This document shows positions 1 to 13,159 of a stretch of DNA of 64,000 bases, in pieces. This stretch comes from Pelecanus crispus (lineage: Eukaryota; Chordata; Aves; Pelecaniformes; Pelecanidae), in contig NC_134643.1 in assembly GCF_030463565.1 (NCBI RefSeq), positions 75,575,721 to 75,639,720 of the forward strand. Direction: 5' to 3'. The first letter of the stretch is position 1; the number at the start of each line of letters is the position of its first letter. Under the pieces are notes generated by a model. That model was given only the letters and a program-made list of their open reading frames with translations. It was not told the origin of the DNA and searched no databases. The translations under genes and the position numbers were made by a program.

Positions 1-580
1 AGCAGCACAGAGTGTCATCTTGAGCTGCTAGGCTGAAAGTTCCTCAAACGGTTTCTGTTCAGGCCAGTACCTTATCAGAGCCAGTTTAAGAAATTTAGCT
101 CTTAAATTCAGTTTCTTTTGAAACACTTTTTTCTGTGTTGTGTAACGGTTTCCCTGCATTTCCAGTCCATTACTGTCAGTTCTTTTTGGGAATGTCAGGT
201 TGCATAAAAGTTGATATAAACATTCAGCAGAGCTTGAAGCAGCCCCTGAATGAATTCTGTCTTGGCAAACCTACTCCTTTACCAAAACAATTTCTGAATA
301 ATCATTGCAAGGACCAAGATCTGTGTTATTCTATGGTAAAAAATCGGTAATTATTTTTCATATAGGAGTTTGAGGAGATGTGAAGAACTCAGAGGGACAG
401 GATACAAGAGTTCATGTTTCTTGGTCTAGCACTCCTTTAGACAATTGTACCTTCTCTTTCAACTTAATGAGAAATTTCCCTGGGAGAACAGGATGTTGCA
501 AATGTGCGACCGATCTGCCACATAAGCAACCCCACAACTAGCCACTAGCAGTGGACTGTTTGGCTGTTTAAACCATAGTT
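1..580. other. Non-coding DNA, nothing recognised
   Basis: AT-rich sequence with no repeat, splice or coding signature that I can support; the short open frame at 135-350 looks like chance. Confidence 0.6.
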
Positions 581-768
581 AGAGTCAGAATATAGGTTGG
601 AAAGAACCTCTGAAAGTCATCTGGTCCAACCCTTTGCTCAAAGGATGGCCAACTCGGAAATTAGTTCAGGTTGTTCAGGGTCTTAGTCAGTTTCTGGGCA
701 CCTGGTCTAATGCTGTACCACCCTCACTGTCGATAATTTTTTTCTATATATCTAATTGTTATTTCCCT
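581..768 (-). mobile_element. CR1 LINE 3'-end fragment
   Basis: Reading the + strand gives the reverse complement of the avian CR1 tail: AGGTTGGAAAGAACCTC, then CATCTGGTCCAACCC, GGGCACCTGGTCTAATGCTG, ACCACCCTCACTG and a TTTCTATATATCTAAT block. The order and spacing match the classic chicken CR1 consensus. The start carries AGAGTCAGAATATAGG where the ATTCTATG-type terminal repeat would be. It is a 5'-truncated non-coding fragment, typical of CR1. Confidence 0.85.
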
Positions 769-3700
769 TATTATTGTTCTATTTAACAATATAGGCTGGA
801 TCTAAAAACATTTTCGTCACGTTTCAGGAAAATGTTAAATCTCGTATCCATTTGGTAGAGGGAATTTACATGGGACAGGATTGAATGTTAGTGCCATTAT
901 TGGCAAACATGGAAGATGCACACCATGGCTGGATCCCCTGAGATGACAGAAATATCGGTGCATGTTGGCTATCAGAGAACATGGTTCTAATGAGTAACCA
1001 CCTCTCTGCCTCTCTCTGTGTGTGTCTCATGAACACAGCTCTCTCTTTTCTGACAAAAGAGAAGAAAGGAGGTGAGGAAAAGAGAGTGAGAAAATCCTTG
1101 TTCTGTTACTTAGGTAGCAAATACAGTATAAGAGACTGGTGTGCTATATACACATGAACTGTAGATAGTCATTTGGTTTATCCCTTTCTAGACCACACCA
1201 CATCAGTGGCTTGACTGGGAGCAACTGAAAAGGAGTTAAAGGAAACAGTCGCTGATCTCTTTTACTTCTTCTTTACTTTATTTTTATCCACAGTTACCCA
1301 GTGCCAAAATGAGACGACGACTTCTTTTGTGTGTCATTTTTATTTTCTCTGTGAACAGGGAGCTATGTTTAGATTCTTGTGACTGAATAAATTTCCTACA
1401 GATAAGAGCTTTCTTTAAGACAGGCCCTATCATGTGGGCACTCTGTGAGACTGTTTCTCCATTCTACTTCAACCCCTTTCTGCTCCTTCAAAAGTGAAAA
1501 AGACCAGTAGGAACAGATTTTGAGGAAATATCCGTGGTATAAAGGGTTTCCCAGGTTAATATGGAACCAGCAGAATAACTGTGCCTTCCTCTGCAAATGA
1601 AATTGTTCTCTATTAGCTCTTGAGCGAAGCTGACAGATACACCCTCTATTTCTTCATGAAACATATGTTAGAGATCTTTGAAGAGGACTTCAATACAGTA
1701 CACAGAGATTTTATTGGCTGTTTCGTTAATATGCTTTGGTTCAACAGTCCGTAGAATAAAATAGAAGTGTTGCCAGCAAAGACTGTTCAAAAATCATAAA
1801 TTAATTCCCAAAATGCCAACTTGGCATAATATTCCGGTATTATAAACTAATATATCCTGTATCCCTTTTTCTTTGCCTTTTTGTTTCTGAACTACTTCAG
1901 TGTATTCAGTTGATCCATTCTGGGCATTAACACTAAATCTCAAATTTTAAAAAGTGAAGCCCAATGTGATCTAATGTGATCACTTGATTCCAGGAGTTGC
2001 AGCTTTGACAGAAGCACAGACACTGGAAGATTTGTGAATAATGAAGGGTGAATCTCAGAAGACTCAGAAAATCAGTTCAGTTTGGATCAACTCCTGAAAT
2101 CTTGAGTGGCTGTCTGTACAATTCAGGCAGTTAAACAGGTTTTCCTATGAGCTTGCTAGGATTTTGTCTCCTGCTTATTGTTTACCAACATGCACATACT
2201 TCCTGTGATAGATGATGACAGGAGAAAGGGTTCATTTTCATGGAAGTACTGTGAACTTAAAAAAAAAAAAAAAAAAATTGGTAACAGAAAAGTAGCAGTC
2301 AATTGAGGTTTTTTGCAATAGATATTTCATGTACCTTGTTAAGTCCCCTCCCACAGTGGTTCTCCTTGAGCAGGTTTACAGAGCCATCCTCTAGTTGCAA
2401 ATAATTTTTTTTCTATCTTGGAATGTTGCACCTGCTATAATTCATCTACAGTGAATAACTGAGTTAACAGGAAAAAAAATAGGTTTTCTGTTCATTGCTA
2501 TCTGTTGCATATGCTTTTGAGATATTTTATTCTTCTCCTGATCCTGCTAATATTTAGTTGTGTGCTTGGCTGTGTGTAGGTCAATAGTTCGCAGGTCTGG
2601 GGTACCAGTTAATGTCATTCTTGCTGAAAACACCCTTCTAGACAACAAAAGGGGAGCGCAAAAGTAACAAAAAAGAATGTAAAACATAGGTGTTTAAAGT
2701 GTATACAACATTTACCAGGCACTCAATTTGAAACATTTTATATATGTATTTATTTTTAATTGAGCCGTTTAAAAATGTCAAGTTGATTGGCTTCCTTTCA
2801 GGAGATTGTTTGGTGGTATTTTCTTTACTAGTGCCCCCTGTGGACCTGCATACATCGATTACTCTTTCTTCAAGCTTTCAGCCTGGAACTTTTCATCACA
2901 TTGATGATCAGTAATTAAAAAAACTAAATGAAGGGAAATGGAGGGATTGATGGTCTTCCACACTTTGAAAAGTGACACTGTAAATCAGATTTAAACAGAA
3001 AAAGACAGGGAAATTAAGTTTTCTCAAGACTTTTTCTTTCTTAACTGTGCTTGTATATGGTATTACAAGATTCCCCAAGCTAGGCTGATTGCATACATTG
3101 GATTGACTGAAGGCTTTGATAATTAGCGTAAAAATCAAGTACGCTATGCACTATTCTCCATACTTTCTCAACTCTTTCTGCCAGCTCATGTATATTCTGG
3201 CCTTTAAGGACAGTCTTTCTATAGACAGTGCTTTGTAGTATGTAAATGTTTCAGCAGCTAGATGAAGTCTTCGGCCAGCAAGTCAATAAAACTTGCTGTG
3301 AATCTGCACATTTTTTATTGCATTCAACTTTTATGCTTCCAGAGTGAAGATGATTAAGTTTTAAAAAGTTTGGAGAACTTGACTTTAAACATTGTTGACA
3401 GTTTCAGGAATCATTGGGCAGCCTGACATAATGTTATTCATGATGAGAGAGCTGTCAGCACAGATCAGGAGTGGTACCACAGAGAAATGTAAGGCAATAT
3501 TTTCGCTCTAGTATGTGGGGATTTAGCTGTGCAACTTCTATTAATAATGGGAGTTTTGCAGTTAAATCCCCAAGCATCATCCCCCCCAAAAATGCTGAAA
3601 ACATGCCCTGTAGTGTAGCTTGAATTAAATTTTATGTTGGCTGTTGTTTGGACATTGAAGATCATCGTGTCTGAGCAGTGGCTCTGGTTCCAGCTTCCTT

Positions 3701-4781
3701 CAGGTGCTGCTGAAGAGTAGGGAACTGCAATAGTGGATGGATAGGGACAAACTGCATGACCAATTTGTGATCTCTGTCTCTTTCTGTGCATATAAGCATC
3801 AGCAGATACATCTGTCTTACAACAAATGTGCCATCTTTGGGCAGATCTGATCTATCAGTATTTGTATACATTATAACTGGTCCATCAGGATTCTGTTCTG
3901 CGCATCATAGTTGCATGGCAATGCCTGTAGTCGCGTTTGTCAGGATTTCTGAGCGAGCTTCTGTTTGGACCTTTCTTTTCCTGCATTATATTCTTGCTGA
4001 GTTTCCAGCACACTGAATAGTACCTTGCTCCAGATGATGCAAATGACGTTAGTAACTGGCCTGGAAAAGTCAACATGAGCAAAGGGATGAGATCTTCTTC
4101 TCTGTAATCATTTTCTCTCTCTCTCCCTCTCAGACTGACCAAGATTATGCAAGGCTTGGGACATCAGGCAAAGGAGAGGGCAGTCTGTATGAGGAGTGCC
4201 TCAGCTTGTGCAGGCAGCTTGTTCTGTCATTTATGGTTCTGCCCTTGCGTTCAGGCAGGGAGTGGAAGGCTGCTAGGCATGACCAGCAAGCCTCGGTAAT
4301 GAGGCCAATCCATAGACTAAAATACCTGAATTTGCTTTTACATTAGTTTATTTATATTACTATGTAGGGTCTATAGAAATGTAGGGACTTTGGGAGCTTT
4401 CCTCTCTTGCAACATCATGGAAGAAACAAGGAAAGCAAGCCAGTTCAAAAATATTTTGTAACTGGCATTGCATATCTGAGTTAATATGTTTCCATCACAG
4501 AAACAGCCATGATGTAAAACTGTGGCTGCGTACCATTAGAAAACTCACTTGGTTGGCTGCACAACTGACCAGTGAATAAAGCCATAGGTGTTGACTGGAA
4601 AGCCAGCCCAAGAAGTTACATCTTGCAAGGAGGTACAGGTCCTCATTCTCATTGTCTTTAAAAAGTAACTTTTTTTTAGGACAGAGATTATATCTCTATG
4701 TTTGTAAAGTGTGCATTATATTTTGAGTGCTAATGTAATATAAATACTAATAATGGCAACTTCAGGATTTTTTATGGCTAC
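769..4781. other. Non-coding DNA between the CR1 fragment and LTR copy A
   Basis: Contains CT/GT-rich patches (1000-1090), a poly(A) tract (2259) and otherwise unique-looking sequence. At 3465-4142 the minus strand has three stacked open frames of 69-108 codons that might be a broken pseudogene; no family was recognised. Confidence 0.5.
2259..2277 (+). repeat. Poly(A) tract
   Basis: A run of about 19 A. No LINE or SINE body was recognised before it, so I treat it as a simple repeat. Confidence 0.85.
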
Positions 4782-4786
4782 TAAAT
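4782..4786. repeat. Target-site duplication TAAAT, left of LTR copy A
   Basis: It is identical to 5360-5364 on the other side of the LTR, marking the insertion site and showing that the element has not been rearranged with another copy. Confidence 0.85.
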
Positions 4787-5359
4787 TGTCCTGGTTTTGG
4801 CTGGGATAGAGTTAATTTTCTTCCTAGCAGCAGGCATAGTGCTGTGTTTTGGATTTAGTAGGAAAAGAATGTTGATAACATGCTGATGTTTTTAGTTGTT
4901 GCTGAGTACTGCTTATGCTAGTCAAGGACTTTTTCAGCTTCCCATGCTCTGCCAGGCGCACAAGAAACTGGGAGGGGGCACAGCCAGAATAGTTGATCCA
5001 AACTGACCAAAGGGCTATTCCATACCATATGATGTCATGCTCAGTATATAAACTGGGGAGGTTGGCCGGGGAGCAGCGATCGCTGCTCGGGAACTGTCTG
5101 GGTATCGGTCGGCGGGTGGTGAGCAATTGCATTGTGCATCACTTGCTTTGTGTATCATTATTATTATTATTATCATTATTATACTGTTACTATTAGCATT
5201 ACTATTTTACTTTATTTCAATTATTAAACTGTTCTTATCTCAACCCAGGAGTGTTTCTCACTCTTACTCCTCTGATTCTCTCCCCCATCCCATCGGGGTA
5301 GGGGGAGTGAGCGAGCGGCTGCGTGGTGCTTAGTTGCTGGCTGGGGCTAAACCACGACA
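4787..5359 (+). mobile_element. Solo LTR of an avian endogenous retrovirus (copy A)
   Basis: The element begins TGTCCTGGTTTTGGC and ends AAACCACGACA, the terminal TG...CA of an LTR. It is flanked by a perfect 5-bp target duplication, TAAAT (4782-4786 and 5360-5364). It contains a TATATAAA box (5045-5052) and an ATTAAA polyadenylation signal (5223-5228). No gag, pol or env sequence adjoins it, so it is a solo LTR left by recombination between two LTRs. The family is very common in neoavian genomes; 5-bp duplication suits a class III (ERVL-like) element, though I cannot name the exact Repbase entry. A TTA microsatellite (5155-5182) has expanded inside it. Confidence 0.9.
5155..5182 (+). repeat. 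(TTA)n microsatellite inside LTR copy A
   Basis: Repeated ATT/TTA units occupy the region where LTR copy B has only a short mixed A/T stretch, so the expansion is specific to this copy. Confidence 0.8.
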
Positions 5360-5364
5360 TAAAT
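5360..5364. repeat. Target-site duplication TAAAT, right of LTR copy A
   Basis: Partner of the left duplication at 4782-4786. Confidence 0.85.
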
Positions 5365-6084
5365 CCTTGCTGTCTGAATGATTCCATGGTTATTCTTCCT
5401 TTTCCTTACATTTTCTTGCTCATTAAATTTTGATGCAACTCTATGGAGGAAAAAAAAAAAAGAGGAGGAAACATAGTGTATTAATCCATCAAAAGCTTTG
5501 CTGAAAATGTTTGCATGCTTCTACTGAAAGGTCTCCCACCTCAATTTTAAGCCACAGCCTCAATCCACTCTTGTTTCTGTTTACCTTTAAAGTATTTTCA
5601 GTCATTGTATACTTATAAAATAATTAGCATACTTCAAAACCCACTATTTTTGTAAAGCCAAGGTTTCTATGGTATGAATTCTTCCCAGCTGTGATAAAAC
5701 ACTCTTGAAATTAACAGTAGCTTGATGAGATCTATATGGGACTTGGTAAACAGGAGCAACCTTTGAGCCGCTGTAGCTGAAGATACCTCAGCACTTCCCA
5801 CTGCAACCTGAGTTTTCATACGACTGTTTCAGCTGTCCACGCATCCTCTACAATGATGTTTATTGTACAAAATTTCAGGTTTTGAGCACATGCTGTCTAT
5901 CAGATTTAAATATAAAACATAAAACATATGACTGTTTCTTTTCTATTTATTCACCCGTAGAAGCTGATTTTTCTCTTTAGATCCTTATGAAGATTTCCTT
6001 TCTTTTAGAGTAATTTGTTAGACTACCTGGTTATTCCTGATGTCAGTTACCTTTGTTTTTGTATGCATGTCTCTTAAATATTTC

Positions 6085-6165
6085 ATTGAGGCTTGATCTT
6101 GCAAGGTCCAGAGTACTTACATGATTAAATATGAGTAAGTGCTTTGTAGGATCTTCAGTGAGAGA
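6085..6165. repeat. Ancient amniote repeat fragment with imperfect inverted arms
   Basis: GCTTGATCTTGCAAGG, then AGTAAGTGCTTTGTAGGATC resembles the old amniote repeat of the form GATCCTGCAA...AAGTGCTTTGCAGGATC, whose two ends are partly inverted copies. Confidence 0.35.
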
Positions 6166-9100
6166 GCTGGGGCAGAAGCAAGCCCTATAGCAAAGCCAGG
6201 GTGAGCTTTTGGCTGAGGACTGGCACTCAGTCCTCCTGACAGTCTGGGACCCAGGGATTCGCTCACTGTTGGGGTTTTACCTCAATTTACTCCACTATTG
6301 AGTGGATATGGGAACATTTGTGTCCATTACACAATTTTCTTTGGTTAATCAACCGATGCTTGAAAAATTCTCTGAGTTCTTACTGAGAAGTACACAGTGT
6401 GCATATTTGTACTTTGTGTATGTGTGTTTATAAGCATGCAAAATATGTATTTATTCCAATTTGATGTAGTGATAGTCCCAGCTTGAAAGTAGTATCCTGC
6501 AGATGTACTGTAAAATGACTAAGAAAAAACCTTTTAATGCATCAGACACTGTAATGTGCAGTCCATGTCCCATCCTCTAAGCCGTTATGATGCTAAAACT
6601 TGGAATGGCTGCAGAATGCCAGGTAAAAATTATCTTTGTCCGTGTATAAGGGCTTAAGGTAGTTACACATGTTTATGCTGATTGTGAACAGTTCTAGTCT
6701 CTGTGGCAAGTGTTTTAATTTAGAAACCTTGTGTGACAGACTTCAAGTGTTTTAAAAATGCAAATACAAAGGAACTTGGTGTCCCCCGAATGCTATACTT
6801 CTCCACAGAATAAGGCTGCGTAACCACTGATTCTTGAAAAATTGATGTGTGGCTTCCAAGCCTGAACTGTGTCATGAGATCAACCACAAGTGCACACTAT
6901 CACAAGGTCTGAAAGCAATCTAAATCTGGCATTACCAGGTGTCTTTGGGATTATAAAACATGCTCAACCCTGTACTGACACGGGGTAGAGCACTGGGACT
7001 CTTGGGGGAACTTTGCCGTCTCCTGTCTGTGAGCTTCTCCTCTCTTTGGCTCTCAAGCTATGCGATATGAGTGCTGAGGATCCTGGCCAGAGAAAGACTT
7101 TGTCGTATGGTCCTTGGGGGCAAGGTACCAGCCACCCCAGCAGTAATGTGTGTCTCACAAGCAGAGTAACTCACTTTGAATTTCCCTTTTATTTTCAAGG
7201 AGAGCTGGGATTCTGGCTCTTTAAAAACTAGAACAGCACATGTATTTCTTTTGAGTACTTTGTTGTGGACTGTTTAGCTGATCTCTGTTTTCCTGGTATA
7301 CAAGAAAACAACAGGATGATAGAGATATTCTGATTGCACGGAGGTCCTGGGCTACGGTGTTCAGCTTGTTACATTGCTTCTCATATCATGGTTTCACTCC
7401 TGTGTGATGAACACACTGCCAAGACAGCCTTAAGTGTCGGGAGACATTCTCAAATTTCATGTACCTGGTTTTAATCCTGTTAGTCACCAGTGTACTAGAA
7501 TTCCTGACTTTATTTTGGTTAGTGTCCAGGGGAACAAGGAGGGTGATTCTTCCATCTACATCACGCTGGGTGACATGACAAGGTTTGTGTTCTGTAGGTT
7601 TTTCTTCCCTCCAGCAGAACTCTGCTTTTGTACATGAATTAATTCTTTGGCTTGGATGAGTTATTTGGATCTGGGTGATGATGTGATCTTTGAAGGCAAT
7701 TCTGTGTGGTTAGTCCACTTGCAATTATTGCACTCAGACTGGATGTATCTTCCTTTGTTGAAGGACATACAATAACTCTCTTCTGTTTTCCCCAGAGACA
7801 AAATGACCATCCTGATTATATTAATTCCAGATGAACACGAGGGTCTTTCTAATAATTAAAGTTACAATGCACTAGGCAACAAGGATTTGCTGTTGTTGAT
7901 TATCCCCTCTTCAGCTTTTGAGTCCTTTCTGCTGCCATCCTGATTACCAAATTTATTCAGATATTGACTGGAGTTTGTCCAGGTAGAATGAGGACTGAGG
8001 TGAGAAGCTTTATATTGTGGAGTGACTTGCTTAGCATCTCAGTCACTGAGGACCTGGTGATATAGATTCTTTGTACCGTATATATTCATCTCCTTCACGC
8101 CCTGCTTTTAGCGCAACTTGCATCCATCTAATAATTCAGTAGACATTAATTGTTATAATCTGGCTAAGGAAAGCACACACACAAGGCGAGTTTTTAGTAT
8201 TCAGTTCATATTGGTGTACATGAAAGATAACCCCCACAGGGGCTCTGTCTGCAGGCACTAGGGACTTCTCAGAGGCAAATGTACTGACAGATCTCAGGTC
8301 AATACCATAATCATCCCTCACAGAGATTGATTCTGGACATACCGTAGGTAATGGATATATTTTTGTTCTGTTGGGATTTATGTCACTTTGTGGTCCAATT
8401 GTTCTAGACATTTTGTCCATCAAAGTAGGAGCATCTACACAGAGCAATAAAATAACAGCTTGTCTCCTTGGATCTAACAAACAAAAAACCAAAAATGCTT
8501 TCTGATCATTCAGGCTTTTCAATATCTGTAGTACTTAAAAAAATTTATTGCAGTAGTTTTCATTGGCAAGAGTTGGCTGCTAGGGGCTTTCTTGACTAGG
8601 AATGAATGCAGTTACCTAGCATTGTATCTCTAAATGTGCACCTGGGAAAAGGTAGCAGTTTCACCTGACTCCTTTCTGGCATATCCCTCTCCTTCCTCCA
8701 TACCACGTATGGCCTGTAGTGGCTGGCGCGTTACTAACAGAGCTGCTGCAGGAATCTAATAGTGTGTCAAAAAAGGCAAACCCTACCAGGCTCGGTATGA
8801 AAGGAAACCGCTCAAAGAGGGTTAGGCATGCAGCAAAAGAAGATCTTGGGTGGCCTCAGTGTCTCTGGAAGTAGTGTAGGGGATCTCTTTGGGAAGAGTC
8901 AGTCCTGCCAGGGAGCAGAATGGTAGAGCAAGCTGCGTGTATTTAGGAGTCTGAATAAAAGAGGAGACTGACTGAAAATTTGAGGGCTTTGGGTATAAAC
9001 TCAGTCACTCACAGCTCAAATTCTTGTCCCGTCCTCACTTGCTATCTACATGTCCTGTGGTTTTCTTTTAACGTCTTTCTGCATTTCCATTTTGCCTCCT

Positions 9101-11999
9101 TCCAGCATCCCCCTCTGCGTGTCCATTCTTCTTCCTCTTTCACTGGTTCTCTCAGTCTTCCTTATTTTCTCTAAGGAACATCTTTTTTGTTGTTATTCTT
9201 ATCTAGCCAGCAGGAAGAGCCGCTTCTAGCACTGAAAGTTACTCTGGCTCTGGGGTCATTGAATCTGGCCCATCGAGGTATCTAAGAGAAACACTTGGTA
9301 TGTTGACATACTAAGATGAAGTTGTCATGATGGCTGTTTGGAACACTGTCTGATTTGACAGTATTTACTTTCTCTGCAGTTTCGGTTGAAAAGAAAACAG
9401 TGCATCTAGGGAGTAAAGCTGCAACTTGTAGCCTGGACCTGGTGCTCTCATGAAAAGTGCTATTTTATAAACGGAGAGTGAACTGGTTAGCCATCATAGA
9501 AGATAACATGTTAGTGATCTGTGATAATTTTCTGAGACTATTAAACTTCCAGGCATCATGAAAACAGTCTTCACTTGTTAAGCCAGAACTTTTTAGGTGA
9601 GGGTAATGTATTTTTAATCATAAGTGTTCCGTGTTAATAGCCAGATATCTCCAACTAAAATATATGAATGTAGTATGTTCTATTATATTGTACATGTATA
9701 TGGAGCCAATAATACTTGTGAAATAGTCCCATTCTTCCTCTGTTTCAAAGAAATAATGTTAATGCTTGTGCAGGCTAATGAATTGAGCTCTAGGGACTGA
9801 AATTCTCTGTTCATTCACAGAGCTGCTACAGCACACTCAGCAGCAAAGTTCAGCCACACTGTATTACAGAAATACCCTGTTTTTATGATGGATTTCTACT
9901 ATAGTCAAATAGGTAGTTCTCCATATGATTCATTCCTTGGCCCATTTAGTTCCTCGGATAAAATCAGGATTATCAGTCCCAATCCTGAATAAAATTTGCT
10001 GAATGTTGCAAACAAACAACAGTCCTATTGAAATGACTACTCAGAATTAGTAACCAGAGAGTGATATATTACTTTGGTACATTTTCCTCCTCTGGGAGTA
10101 TTCTTAGCTGGGCTTTCTCACAGTCCTGTCATTTGTGCTAGGTAGTGTCAAGAAAAGAGCAAAAGCTGCAGCTGAAGGCTGGGTCACATCTTCATTTCCA
10201 GTACAAGTCGTGTTTCTTTTCTCTGTCCTGAAAAAAGATTTGAATCATTTGAATAGGAGGAATATCTGATTAATGTAATATCAGTAGATAATACTAATCC
10301 TTAAATGGTGCCAACTGCAAATCCCTACCTCTTTTGCTGTGTCACTTAGGCAGAATTTCATTTCAGCTGGAAAAAAAAGGAGAGGGTCAAATTGTGCCCT
10401 TACAGGCAAATCCAAAGGCAACATTTACATCTAAATATACAATCAGGTCATAACAAATCACTTGATCAGGCAGTGAGCTGCCTGATCTTTTCTGCCTGGC
10501 AATCAAAGGGCAGATTCTGATACACTTTTGGTAAATAGCCAAATTGGTTCCATCTACATGAACATATTCACAAGAACTTTAATTTGAAGAAACTTCTTAG
10601 CTCACATTTCATACATGCATGAAAGCCTGTACCTCCCTTATAACGTAAGTTCTCAGATCTGAGTATTGAAACAGTGCTCAAGTCCTGGCAGCCCACAGAG
10701 TTTCATGTGGATAGAAAAAGTAGCTGGGACTGCAGTAACACCTTACATCATAAAAAAAGATGTAAAAAATTTATCCCCCAAATTCCCACAGTTAGCTTGA
10801 ACAGCATTATGAGCGATCCTGATTCCAGCTGCACTTCCAGAAGTTTTCCAGAGCTCTGTTGATTCTTCTGTCAGTTGCTAACTCTCCAGCTGTTGACAGC
10901 AACTTTCTCCTCTAGTACCTATTCAAACCAGAGCCTAATAATACATTTTAAAAACTTTATAATTGCTCTTTCGTGCTACTCCAACATTGAAATCCATAGA
11001 GTGTGATCAGAAAACCGGGGTCTTCTTGTCCTCATAAACCTCCAGGAGTGCCTGCTACTAGTCTGCTATGTGTTGTTGTAAACTTTACTGTGTTTTATAA
11101 TCTGTTCAGCTGTGTGGTCTCCTGTGATCTGCAAACATGAAATATTTACGTTAAAAATCTAATGCATATCACAGCAATAGGAAAGGAAAGGCATTTTAAA
11201 ACTTCTCAGAACTAATTACGTGAAGTGGTTAGGAAACCTCAGAGAGTGTAATAACCATGGAGACTTTCTTCCTGCCTTTTCATTGAGACCAAGTGGATCG
11301 GCCAGATTAGTAGAGTGCTGTGCATGTCAAGTAGGTACAAAATATTAGCTATGTAAAAAGTTACCTGCTGTGTAGATGGACTTACCCTGTGCTATTAGGA
11401 TGTACATGAATTTAGCTTGAAACCTGGATGGCTTGCCTGTACCCTTTGAGGCCGCTGGGACTGCTTTTCATGAGTGACGCTGTCATTTTTTTTAATTGAA
11501 AGGGTCAACTTCTGGAGCATAATATTTATTCAAATAAGTAAATACTGCTTCAAAGCGAGTGCTCTAAAGAGTAGCAAAAATATACCCCGTCCCCAATTTC
11601 CTACCTTTTATTTCCCAGTGCAATTCTTTATATAATATTGCACACTTCAGCTGGGTGAGCACATTGGCTAGTACTTCCACCTTTTAATAGTATTAACCAT
11701 CTCTCTGACATCAGTTTCATATAATGCTTTTGGAATGTGATGCTCTTAATTTGCTACGTTTTATATCTAAACTATTGTGCATTGGCCACTGACCTGCCAT
11801 CAATCAGCTCAAATGCCTCAGTGCCCTTTCCATCCATTTGTGTTTTCTCTGTGTGTGCTGAGAATTAGATTCAAAGCAATGTGCCAGTGATTAAACAATT
11901 ACTCTGTCCTCTCTCTTACATATCAATAATTTGAAAGAGAAAAAAGCCAGCTATTCTTTTGTGTGTTTGACTGTGGCCTCTAGCTTTGAATCTAGTATA

Positions 12000-12400
12000 T
12001 GATGACAAAGTGGTGTCTGCTTAAAAAAAAATAATAATTGTAACACATGTGGCCTTTTCAATTCCATTTGGGGACCTCTAACCATCATAAAACAAAGAGA
12101 GCAATTTAATGCGGGCTTTGATAATGTCATTTTCGGTCACCTTTTAATTAATAAACATGAAAAGCCTGAAATTGGATAGATCTTCTGAACTAACAATGGC
12201 AGCAATGTGAACTCATTTTCAAAGACAATTTTAAGGGTATTTGAAGGTGAGCATTCCTATTTAGGAAAAGGGCTGGGATGACAAGCTACCAATTAACAGC
12301 CACTACGATGTATTTGGGCTGAGACTGCCGGACACTGATACTATACTGCTTTTCATGTGAGCAACTATTTTATGCTGCATAAGAACTAAATGGTAGGAGA
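12000..12400. promoter_or_regulatory. Candidate conserved non-coding element upstream of SOX5
   Basis: Repeat-free AT-rich sequence with ACCTTTTAATTAATAAAC (near 12140), AACAATGG (12192-12199) and CTACCAATTAACAGCC (near 12287). The motif-rich texture resembles developmental enhancers. Confidence 0.3.
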
Positions 12401-13110
12401 AGTTTATTACTGTGAACTGAAGGAAAGCACAGGGTAGCTGACTTCCCTACCGAGCTGGAAGAAGGATTGGCTGTGAGCCTGAGACATGCCTAACGCATGT
12501 CTTCTCTTTGTCTCCTCAGACCTTACTGAAGGGTACCGCTTCTCCATATGCTCGCTGTGGAGGCAAAGGCATAATCCTTGCTACTGTAGCCCGTACCAGT
12601 ATATACACTAGCCTTTTGGATGCTGTTAAAATAATCATTCTAAGTGGATAAAAGTCCACAGAGACTGTGTGTTGTTTATTAGACCCCAGGGCTTCTGTTT
12701 TGTTTCCTGGTATTTCTGGACTCCGTAGCAGCACTGCTTCTTGAGGAGGCCTGTTCCCAGACTTCCTCTTTCCAGGAGCTCATAAAATAGGGGAGGGACG
12801 ACACGAGGAGAGGCAGAATGGCTGTGATACTGGAAATGCCTCTGCTTCCTGACTTCCCGTTGCTTTTCCATTTCTCTTGCACACACACATGTGGTTGCAC
12901 ATGCAACGTGTAACCTGCAGCCAGAGCTTAACTCCTGGTATTTTGACAAATATAAGTTTAGTCCAGATTCCTGCTTGGAGCTAAAATACACAAATGAGCA
13001 GCAATGCGATTAGGAAATGTAAGAGTACTGCTTCAGTTTACATGGTCCTGAAAAAAAATGATGTTCAGTAGTGTTAATTGGAACATCAAGTGCTGATTAT
13101 GATGATCAGG

Positions 13111-13159
13111 GGAACTTGTCTCTCAACAATGGCAGTATTGTAACAAGACAACTTGTTCC
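13111..13159. repeat. Nested inverted repeats with SOX-like half-sites
   Basis: GGAACTTGTC (13111-13120) pairs with GACAACTTGTTCC (13147-13159) apart from a 3-base gap. Inside, ACAAT (13126-13130) and ATTGT (13137-13141) form an inverted pair, and AACAAG-ACAA-CTTGTT (13142-13157) forms another dyad. Confidence 0.75.

Noticed and set aside
8136..8522. 128-codon minus-strand frame
   Set aside because: No recognised domain, no splice or promoter context and no codon pattern distinguishing it from neighbours; length is within chance for 64 kb searched in six frames.
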